This document shows, piece by piece, positions 10,536-20,477 of a stretch of DNA of 64,000 bases. The stretch spans positions 2,170,001-2,234,000 of the forward strand of contig SRSI01000010.1 in assembly GCA_005656395.1 (NCBI GenBank), written 5' to 3'. A program made the position numbers and the translations under genes. The stretch comes from Strongyloides papillosus (Eukaryota; Nematoda; Chromadorea; Rhabditida; Strongyloididae). Every line of letters starts with the position of its first letter. Position 1 is the stretch's first letter. A model generated the notes under the pieces. That model had not been told where the DNA came from, made no database searches, and saw only the letters and a program-made list of their open reading frames with translations.

Positions 10536-12490
10536 CTATGCAACTTTTTTCTTTTTGTTAACTCTAACTATTCCATCTTGGAGTTTGGAATTCACTTTTT
10601 TTGCTGATTCTGAATAATTATTTTCATCGTTTTTACTTGCAGATGAATCACTGGTTGTTGAATTACTATCTACTCCTGCTGCTTCATTAGCATTTTTTTG
10701 CTCTTTATCTTCAGAATAAGTTGATTCATTTTTAACTTCAGCATCCTCTAATTTATTCTTTGTAATATCTAATGTACTATTATTGCTATCTGGAGTTGTT
10801 TCATCATCACTATACTTTTTTCCTTCTTCAACATTACTCGACTCTGTTTTCGATGATTCAGGCTCTTGATTATTTACACTTTCACTTGTTTCGACTTCTG
10901 GAGGAATAGAAGGAGCTGCTACAGAAACATTAGATGAATCAGAATTTGGATTTTCCTGCGATATAGATGTTGAAATGCTAACTTCCTGTGGCATTTCAGG
11001 GTATTTACCCTCTTCTTCATTGGGTTTTTCATCAGTATCAGGGGATGGTTCTTTTGGCGATGGCGAAGTAATAGTATCTATAGTAACATTACCAGTAACA
11101 AGAGAAGCTGAAACTTCAATTTTCTCATCTGATGGAGATTCTGATACAGATTTTTCGATTTCATATCCTTCAGTTAAAGAATTTGTTAAAGTACTATTAG
11201 AATTATCTTCTTTATTTGAATCTGTTGTACTTGTTTCATCAGACTTTTTAACAGTTGAAGAACTTTCCGACTCTTCTGTTTCATTCAGTGGTTTTTCAGT
11301 TGTTGATGGAGATTCTACTGCAACAGATGGCTTTTCTTTAGATGACTTTGCACTTTTGCTGCCTGATTTTTTACCTTTGTTAATTTTAGTGTCTGGTATA
11401 GTTTCTTCGGTAACTTTTTCTTTAGAAAGTTCCTCAGTTCGAGGAGGACAGCGACAATAAGCTAAAAAATAAATAATTTTAGAAATAGATTATAAAACTC
11501 TTCTTTTTTTACTTACATCCATCAGCTCCTGGTTCCCCAGGACTACCAGCTTCACCTGGTTCACCATCATCACCATTAGGTCCTGGTTCTCCAACACGTC
11601 CGATTGGACCAACTGGACCTTCTTCACCTGCTTCTCCTGGTTCACCATCTTTACCTTGTTTTCCGTCTGGTCCTGGAGGTCCAGGTGGTCCTGGTTCACC
11701 TGGTTTTCCAACTTTTTTAACTCCGTCAGCTCCACAAGGTCCTTCTTCTCCATCTTTACCAGCCTTACCATCGGGTCCCGGGGGTCCAGGTTCTCCATCT
11801 TTACCTGAAGGACCTGCTTTTCCATCTTCACCAGGTTTCCCACTTTCTCCATCTTCTCCGGGAGGACCTGCTGGGCCGTCTGGTCCAGGTGGACCTATAG
11901 GACCTTTAAATTATTTATTAAATATAATTGAGTATTAACATTTTATTTACCTGGTGGGCATGAATAGCAATCTCTTAAAGTTCTAGAATATCCTGAATCT
12001 GCAGTTCCTGGTGTTCCTGGTTTTCCTTTGTCTCCTTCTAATCCTGGAAAACCATCAGGTCCTGGTAAACCATCGGGTCCTATAGTTTTATAAAATAAGT
12101 ATTATAAGTTAACATAGAAAATCAAATATTATAATTCCAAAGAAACATGGAACTATTATTACACTAACCTGGTTCTCCAACTTTATCACACTTATTTTCT
12201 TTATTTTCAACGTCTTCTTCATACTCTCTTTTTTGTCTTAAAATGCTCTCCAATTCAATAATTTTTTTATTTCTAGTTAGTATAATTGTATTCCATGTTA
12301 AATTTGACAAAACCTATAAAATAATTTTTATTATCAATAAAAGACTTACGTGAAATTCTTGTAATTCCGATAAGGATTCCTCATGAAATGTATTCATATT
12401 TTTATAGAAAAATATAAGAGAAAGTAAAGCAATAGAAGTTATTATTCCTGATATATAAATTAAAGATTTCAATAAAGCATGATCCTTCAT
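10536..12490 (-). CDS. Cuticle collagen with long acidic Ser/Thr-rich C-terminal tail, 575 aa
   Basis: Five minus-strand exons: 12490-12350, 12313-12169, 12079-11951, 11903-11517 and 11461-10536. Together they close in frame at 575 residues. The N-terminus has the nematode cuticle collagen layout: a short cytoplasmic start, one membrane segment ([20 protein letters not shown]), a heptad-like region and a basic/acidic linker. Gly-X-Y repeats follow in exons 2-4, interrupted by the Cys knot RDCYSCPPG, with a second Cys pair in SYCRCPPRT right after the triple helix. Such collagens are secreted by the hypodermis and crosslinked into the cuticle. Unusual is the last exon: about 300 residues, rich in Ser, Thr, Glu, Asp, Asn and Lys, with no Gly-X-Y, whereas most cuticle collagens end within a few dozen residues of the helix. 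The tail ends in a basic VNKKKKVA. Confidence 0.9.
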
Positions 12491-13877
12491 AGTTTTTTTT
12501 AAATTTAAAAAAAATTTTTTTTATAAGTAATATTTAATACTATTATTGTCAAATCAAGCCATATTTATATGAAAAATTTTGGCGGATTTAAAAAAAAGAT
12601 TTTGATAATAAAATTTATTTAATTACATTCTTTAGATAAATCTATAAAGAGCACTGTTTTTAAATTTCAATTTTATTATCTTTGTTATATTAATGAAAAT
12701 GAAAGTTTAAACAGGAATCTTTTTTCTCTAAGTATTTTTTTAATTCTGATTTTTAAATTTTCCATAGATAGAAAGTCTAGTTTGGATTTAAAAAATATGT
12801 TGTTTGTTATTAATTATTCTTGTTAGATGTAAATACAATTTTGTTATTTGAATTAAGATAATTAATCAAGCTTTTGGTTTATTACTCATATTTATAATCT
12901 AATAAACATAATATTTATGAATTACTCTTATTATAAGATAAATTTTTATCTTATTATCAATATCATAACAGCATATCGCGTATTATTTTCTCTATATATT
13001 CCTTGGAAAAATATTATTTTACTTTTATTACTTTCATCTTTTTACACAAAACAACTTTAAAAAATATGAAGCTTTTTTAGTAAAAATTAAGAAAATTGAA
13101 AATAAAATTCTTTAAAATAAGATGAAAAATTTTAAAAAGGTTGCTCTTTTGTGTAGTAATACTTGCTTGTCTTCACAAGTACTATTTTATTTTTTGAAGT
13201 TATGTAACTGCTTTGTAGAAGTATTTCAATCGTAAGACTATCAATCACCATCTATTTTTATCATAATATAAATTGTACTTTTAGTAACATAACAAACTAT
13301 TTGCACAAGTTACTTTTAACCAGTATTCATCAAATAAACAAACCTAAATTAATCATATTTATTTTTATCATATAAAAAAACATACACATATAAAACGATA
13401 TCTTATTAAAAATTTTATTCTTTTTTTTTGCGTTTTTTAAACATAACTAAGGAATGATAGAGATACAGTTAACATACAATTAATTAAAATCATTTAAAAT
13501 ATATATGTATATATATAACAATTTAAATTAAAATAAAAAAATAATAAAATGACGAAGAATCTTCCTCTGACATATTAAAATTAACAACGGAGAAACGCTG
13601 AGGTTAAAGCATTTTTTTGGCGTCTTGGCAGTGCCGAATCAAATGATGCCCTATTTTAGTTATAATAATTAAATAGGAATTCAATGAAGATCTACAACAA
13701 CTACCTAAAAGACAATTATTTTAATTAAAAGAGTACACTGTTTCAAAAATGACTATCATGATAAAAAAATTAACAGTGTAGACAATTAATTTAAAATGTC
13801 TATGGACAATGAAACCATTGCCAAACTAAAATATATAAATTAATGTTTCCATCAAATATCGTATGTACAAAAAATAT
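12491..13877. other. Intergenic between collagen and acidic nuclear-type gene
   Basis: About 1.4 kb, very AT-rich. The part near 12490 should contain the collagen promoter, the part near 13878 the 3' UTR of the next minus-strand gene. No gene seen on either strand. Confidence 0.5.
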
Positions 13878-15105
13878 TTACAACTTAAGTCTCTTTGGAG
13901 AGGAATTGAGCATCATATAATTAAGAGAAGAATTGCCAACGGTGTAATCGTCCTCAAGATAAAAACGTCCACTCATTGACCTCTTTCGAGTTTGGGGTAT
14001 CGGAGTTGAAAGTTCCGAATCAAAATCAGTTAAATTAGAAAAGTTTGAGTTAATCATATTACTAGTAGAAAAATCTTCGTGAAGATGTTCCGTCTGTATA
14101 TTTAAATTTTCATCAATTCTCTCATTCAACATGTAATTTCCTTCTTCAACAACAGTATTCATTGTATCAAGATCAGTATACAATCGACGAAATGATCCTT
14201 CAGATCGACAATTAGAAGTCCTTAAAGGAGACATACACGATGAATAAGACTAAAATAGAAAATTAAATAATGACAAGGAATTAGTATACTTACGTTATTC
14301 TCAAGATTATTTAAGGAATATTCATCTTTAATCTGTTTTTTATAAAAACCAGTGTCATCTTCAAACACGGTATTTTTAGTTCCTAAATTATCATTTACTG
14401 AGAGATCATCAAATAGGCAATCAGAATTATTATCAACATGAATAGTAGTACGATCATTATAGGAACTTGTCATACCAGAATATGAAGATGAAAATTGGTC
14501 ATGACCATCGTCTCCAGATAATAAACTAAAAAAACTTAAAATTATCTCTTAAAATTAAAAAAAACATACAATGAATATTTCTGTCCTGTTAATTTATTAG
14601 TATCCTCCCAGTTATCAGACATAACACTATTTCCATCAATGTAGTTACCAAAATTAAACATGGAGTCACGAACTTCCGGACAGCTACTCCCGGACATCTC
14701 ATCATCCGATAATAGACGCTTCTCATCATCCTCGTAACTGTCCTCATCAATCTCCTCGTCATCCAACTCAGGATGAGGGTTATTAGAAGAATCATTATTA
14801 CCATATAGTCCTAAATGTTCGTTTCCCATGTAACCATCAGCACATGACTCATCATCAAAGTCATAGTCTTCTGACTCATTAGCTCTGTTTTCATCGAACA
14901 TCATCTTTTCCTTTTTTTGTTTTAAAATAGTTTCTTGTTTTAGAAGAAAGGCAACAAAATTTTTAATTAAAAGCCTCTTTCTCATAGCTTCCCCACCACA
15001 AGCAGCTTTTTTCTTTTCTGACTTTTTAGAACACTTCTGAACAGCTAATGTACACATGTAAGACAAGACATCCTCGGTGATATGATTGATTTCTTCAATT
15101 GGCAT
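13878..15105 (-). CDS. Acidic nuclear-type protein, 379 aa, possibly IER-like
   Basis: Three minus-strand exons, 15105-14570, 14525-14294 and 14249-13878, close in frame at 379 residues. The ATG is one base after a TTTTAG acceptor (15108-15107), so the mRNA is either trans-spliced there or has an upstream non-coding exon. The first ~60 residues are helical and basic (SYMCTLAVQKC, then GGEAMRKRLLIKNFVAFLLK). The rest is low-complexity: an acidic stretch (DDEEIDEDSYEDDEKRLLSD), Asn/Ser-rich segments, and basic clusters TRKRSMSGR and SPKRLKL near the C-terminus that look like nuclear localisation signals. The order (helical 'GG...LL' head, acidic middle, basic C-terminal cluster) is reminiscent of immediate-early-response IER2/IER5-type or SERTA-type regulators, but the similarity is weak and I would not name it on that basis. 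Confidence 0.75.
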
Positions 15106-18100
15106 CCTAAAATTATATTTACATCATTATAGCCCATATGTACATTTTACATCGAAGTACAAAATACAAAAGAAACGTATCAGTAAGAGGATCTTTTTTT
15201 TATTTATTTTTTTATTTACACCCCACACATTTAATCTCTCTCGTAAAAAAAAACAATGTACATAAAATGGAGAATACCGCTCTCCAAAAATAATAATTTA
15301 TTCATTCAAGAGAATTACCAACAAAAGTGCAGCTGAAAAAAGATTGTGGACATAAAAGAATAAGTAAATAAAAACCAGTTGAAATGAAAGACGTACATTA
15401 AAAAAATTTCACCTTTACTACAAGGTAATTTCACCTCTGACTGTTATATAAACAATGAAAAGGCTTCCTAATGTACTGATTGAAGTGAAAATATAAAAAA
15501 TGGAAGAACCAAATAGAGTTATTGAAGGACACATATAATTATATGAAGGACATATGAAGAGTATTAAATTCAAGATAATGGTTACCCTATCAACAATGAT
15601 TCTTAAATTATTTTTAATGTACACTCTTTGAAATATTACCATATATTTTCCAAAACAAATTAACTTAATGTCTATAGAAAGACAATAATGAGCTGTAAAA
15701 AAAATAAATAATCAGTGATTTTTTACAGGTCATTCGGTATTAGGTAGAAAAAAAACTAGCATAAATAAATAAAATATAAAAGCTTACTCTAAACAATAAA
15801 AAATTTAAAAAAACAGAGTAAATTTTTATTTACAGCTTAAAAATACAATTATATCAGGTCTTGAAGTAAAAAAAACTATTTCATTAAACTGAATCCGCTT
15901 TCCATTTCATTATGAAATGTAACTGAAAATATAGATAGCTAAATAAATTAATTAACATTATAACATTGGTTTTACGTTATTATTAAGGTATTTTATAAGA
16001 CAATTTTTAAAATTTAAGACACAAATTGTAGATTCATTATTTCGATGCATATAAATATGTTTACTATAACTGTGTACCAATTGTTTGTTCGGTATTTGAA
16101 AACAAAAAATACCATTGATGAAAACAAAATATATTACATATTATGAAAACATTGGGATGTATACTACCTATGCTTGGTGAAATTTATAGAAAAAAAAATT
16201 CTAAAGATATAGATGGCAATAATTCCCATAGTACGAATGAAACCATTTTCTTTCTCTATGGTAAACATATTTTAAACTACAAAACAACTCCATAGCTATA
16301 GGTATTTTTGGTTAGCCAGTATACAACATTTCTGTCAATTTACCTTTATAGTATCACTATACTAAATTATGAATAGAAGTATAAAATATTTATATCTGTA
16401 ACAAACATAAAACTTCGAAACGAATTTTTGACTAAAGATATACTGTGTTATATCAGGGCAAGTTGTTATAACCAACCGACACTAACATCCACTGTATAAA
16501 AGAAGTTAACTTAAAGAATATTCTAGAAGGATAAGTATGTAAGTATCACAACCCTTTCTACATATACTAAAAACGCATACACACACACATCTCCTCATTT
16601 TCATCTCTACAATGTGTATATGAAAACCAACTATATATGTATTCAACTAAAAATGAATAATGACATTGAAATTGTGCGACTATATACACAACTTTTAACG
16701 CGAATAAGAATTTTATACTGCATTAACAATATACAAAACTGTTAGCATTGAATGGGTAGGGCTTTGAAAACATAAAACTACTCGTTCAGTATAGAGTTGT
16801 TGTGTATAGGGAATTAACTATATAGTGGAAAAAAGATAGATTTTTAGTTAGAATGAATGATGCGGTGGTAAAGGCCTCTTTATAGTTGTCATTATACAAC
16901 TTCATCTAGTCATAGAACCAGAGTGTATGTTGTTATTTAAGAGCGGGATAAAATATAATACTAACGCGTCAATCAGAAAGTGTAGTAAAAAGGAGCAGAT
17001 GATATTACACCAGATGGTGTGGAGAAGAGATGATGGTTAGTCATACTATAATTATATTCGCACAGAATAAACAAAGTAGAAAAAGATTATTAAAATGAAG
17101 AGAATTAGACCAATGTTGAAAACCTTTATGTGTTCTAGTTAAAATATATATATATATAATATTAGTACCCAGTGATGTGTATTCAAGTGTCTTTTTCTCT
17201 ACCAATGAATCAACAAAGAGATATGAAATTTTCTGTTTACGACGGAAAACATTTTGGAAAGGGACACGTGCATCACATTTCCATTTATCCATCTTAATAT
17301 ACCATATCTTTTTATGATAAAGAAGAAAACAAAGTAAAGAAAGCTTTTTATAATACATGGTTAAACAACGACGGGACTTTTTTTTACAGTCGATGTAGTA
17401 GAATGAAAAATCTAAAATTTTAAAAATACAATATTTTTAGTCAACAAAACTATTGAAAAAAAGAATTTTTCTCTCAGTTAATGTTTTCTTTAAGTTCAAA
17501 ATTCTGGTAATCTCTACTATAATCGCGGAACGTTCCATTAAATTAGTAATTTTTTAATAATATTTATCATCCATGTTTGAGGCGCCAAAAATAAGAATTT
17601 ACACGTGGTTGGTTGACTAAAAAACATTCATTTATGTGTGCCATCACTGGGCGCCAAAAAATTCACAGTCATCGTAACAAAACACAACAATTTATTAGAT
17701 GAATTGCATTACTTTTAAATGGCATCTTGTCATAAAATTATATATAAACAAAATAAGTTATTGGAGTATGTAATTTTCCTTCTTGGTTAGGGAACGTTCT
17801 TCAATACAGAAGTAAGGGAAAAGGAGTGTTAAAAAGTGGTGTTTCTCCTAAGTTAAAAAATATTTTTTTGTATTACATTACAGTCACAAATATTGTGACC
17901 ACCATTCATTTTAGACAATGTAGAATGACATGAAATAATGATAAATATGTGTAGAAGAAAAACTACAGATATATATTTCATCCACAAAACTTGTTTACAT
18001 ATATTTCTGACAAATTGTATTTATCCGTTAACTCATTTTGATGGACATTTGGAGGTATCTAATACGATGTATTTCTACACTGACATCCTAGTAAATAATG

Positions 18101-18283
18101 GATTTTCGTTACTAAAATATAAGAGATATTGTTGAACATGTATATATCATAAAATCGCCTAGATTTTCTACTATTTTTAGTATAGGTAAGACTATTTCTG
18201 GTTAGACGTTTTCTCCGATTTTATTACATCATCTAATAAATAAAGTATTAAAATTAAAACATCATGTATGACTCCCTATTTGA
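15106..18283. other. 3.2 kb gene-free region
   Basis: No coding frame stands out on either strand; the longest open frames are AT-rich and lack any family resemblance. The stretch is a candidate upstream regulatory region of the acidic minus-strand gene. It contains a (TA)n run near 17144-17157, a short (CA)n run near 16575-16586, and two GGCGCCAAAA motifs at 17581 and 17650 (listed separately). Confidence 0.45.
17581..17660. promoter_or_regulatory. Two E2F-like GGCGCCAAAA sites 69 bp apart
   Basis: GGCGCCAAAA occurs at 17581-17590 and again at 17650-17659. Read on the minus strand each is TTTTGGCGCC, which contains the canonical E2F/DP site TTTGGCGC. GC-only hexamers are rare in this AT-rich DNA, so two identical decamers this close stand out. 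The nearest gene start is the acidic nuclear-type gene about 2.5 kb away on the minus strand. Function is inferred from the motif only. Confidence 0.4.
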
Positions 18284-19598
18284 TTAGTCGTCCAAAGTAA
18301 CATCTCTAAAAAGGAATCCTAGAGATTCTTTGTGGTATATTCTCCTAATTGCCTCACATAACATTATAGATACATCAACGGTCTTGATTTTATGGCATCT
18401 CATCTTTTGCATGTCATGTGGTACGGTATTTGTAACAATAACCTAAAAATAGTAGTAAATTATTTGTAATTCGAATGATAAGATTTGGTTTAGAATGAGT
18501 CATATTTAATTGTAACATTAAATTAAAAACACACCTGGTCTATACACGAATCCTCTATTAATGTAGGTGCGTCTCCTGATAAAATACCATGAACTGCAAC
18601 GACGTAAACTTTGTAAGCTCCTCTTTTTTTTAAAACATTTGCTGCAGCAACAAAAGATTGGGCTTCATCAATAATGTCATCAACAATGATAGCTATTCTT
18701 CCACCGACATCACCAACAATATTCATTGGTGGGCGCTCTTTGGCAAACTTAAAAAAATAAATTTATATAAATAACATTAACATTTAAAAGAGATCTTTAA
18801 CTACTAATAAATAAATTTTGGAACCAAAAGTCAAAAAGTATAAATTGTTATATTAACAAAAACATACCGCTGCTGGATATAATTCATAGCTTGTACTCTG
18901 TTTTTTGACATCCTCTAGTGAAGCTGAAGATGATGAACATCTCATCGGTGGAGATTGTCGACCATCTTCCTTAGATATCTCTTCGTTTTCTGGCTGAGAT
19001 TCTTCTCCATGAATTACGGCTATGCTTAATCGTAATCTATCAGCAAATGAAGTTGCTTTATGCATAGTACCAGGAGATTTAGCAACAATAACGGCATTTT
19101 TATAGTCAGCAATATTTTCCTTAATATATTGTAGAAGAAAGGGTGATGACCGGAGATTATCAACAGGTATAGAAAAAAACCCCTGTATCTCTTTTTATAT
19201 AAATCTAATGAAACGAGACGTGAAGCACCAGATTTACAAATCATATCAGCCACCAGTTTCATAGTTATTGCACTTCTTCTATACATCCTACATTGTTGAG
19301 AATATGGCAAGTATGGCATAACGACAGTAATTGTCTTGCTAGATGAAGTTTTACAGGCATATATCATAATTAACAGTTCCATAATATTGTTATTAACATC
19401 TTTATTGGCACTTTGAATGATAAAAACATGTTTCCCTCTAACAGATTGTTTTATATCAACGGATGTTTCACGATTTGTTTTGTTATACACTACACAACTT
19501 CCTAAGTTATTCCCAAGAATCTCACAAACTCGTTTTGCAAGATTAGGGTGAGAATTACCTGTCAAAATAACCATTCCTGTTGAGTCATCAGCAATCAT
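18284..19598 (-). CDS. PRPP synthetase-associated protein (PRPSAP/PAP), one apparent frameshift
   Basis: Three minus-strand exons, 19598-18868, 18747-18535 and 18442-18284. Protein matches PRPSAP1/2, the non-catalytic partners of phosphoribosyl-pyrophosphate synthetase: [72 protein letters not shown], and ITNTVPHDM near the end. The PAP-specific insert ([20 protein letters not shown]) that separates this family from true PRS is present. The His that PRS uses in MDLH is Tyr here (SLDLYKK). Exon 1 is one base short: the frame is correct to SLDLYKK and, one base shifted, resumes as [13 protein letters not shown]. The break lies in the five-T run at 19192-19196 (poly-A on the coding strand), where a sixth A would restore the family sequence and give 367 aa. 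The downstream frame is fully conserved, so a sequencing or assembly error is more likely than a pseudogene. Confidence 0.9.
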
Positions 19599-20477
19599 TT
19601 TGAAAATAAATTTACTTATACTGAAAGTATTGTTTATATTATCTCTAAGTTAAAAAAATAATATTGAAAGAGAAAAACAAAGTAGTAAAATAAACTTTCA
19701 AAAAGTATGATTACAACTTTTGACATATAATTTAAAAAATATTGGTAGACAAAATACCGTAATAAAAGTTGGTATATAACAATTAAAATATTACAATTAT
19801 TAAAGTTAATTAATTCTAAAAAGACAGAATAACCAATAATCCAGATCAATACTTTAATAAAAATAAACGAAAGTCAGTCAGTGACATTTAATAACAAAAA
19901 TAGTTATTATTACCATTCAGTACTATTTTTAAAGCACATAATTGTAAACACACCGGATATTGGAAGAGTGTTCATGCGTTATATGGATTCGTTCACGTGT
20001 CTCTCTTGCGACATTTAAATTTTTTTGGGAAAGACTTCTATCTACTCTATTAATTCTTCTCAGAGATTATGATAAATGCTCAGTCAGACATTTTATATTG
20101 ACGATTATGTTGAATTTCAATTTTATAAAACGAAATTTTTTTTATCGTGAAAATTAAAAGATAAATTGATAGAACGTCATAATCAAACAAACACGTATAT
20201 TTTTTTTAGATTGCTGAAAGTTGTCTCTTAGTAGGGGTCAACATTCTTATATATTTATATTATTTTAAAGTATGAAAGGCAATGATAGATTTTCGCAAAA
20301 GTTTAGTTAGCTGTCTTCGTCATCTCTTTGATTACCTTTTTTTATTTGATATAAGCTTTTAAAATATGATAAGATTTATTTACTTAAAAAAATAACAAAA
20401 TAACATGATTACAAATAAAACATATATTATTTGTAATTTAAGTTGTCAAACATAATATTTTCTAGATTAGTAATATT
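19599..20477. other. Intergenic
   Basis: About 880 bp between the PRPSAP start and the 3' end of the large gene. AT-rich; small ORFs of 60-70 codons without resemblance to anything. Likely PRPSAP promoter plus 3' UTR of the neighbour. Confidence 0.5.

Noticed and set aside
10975..11460. Long plus-strand ORF antisense to the collagen tail
   Set aside because: It mirrors the Ser/Thr/Glu-rich codons of the real last collagen exon; the minus-strand exon chain closes in frame and this does not join anything.
11490..11852. Minus-strand ORF rich in Lys/Glu/Gln within the collagen repeats
   Set aside because: Out-of-frame shadow of the Gly-X-Y exon 11903-11517.
17041..17358. 105-codon minus-strand ORF in the 3 kb desert
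   Set aside because: AT-driven codons, no family features, no splice partners.
19180..19200. Programmed ribosomal frameshift in PRPSAP
   Set aside because: No X XXY YYZ slippery heptamer in the required frame and no convincing downstream structure; a missing base is simpler.
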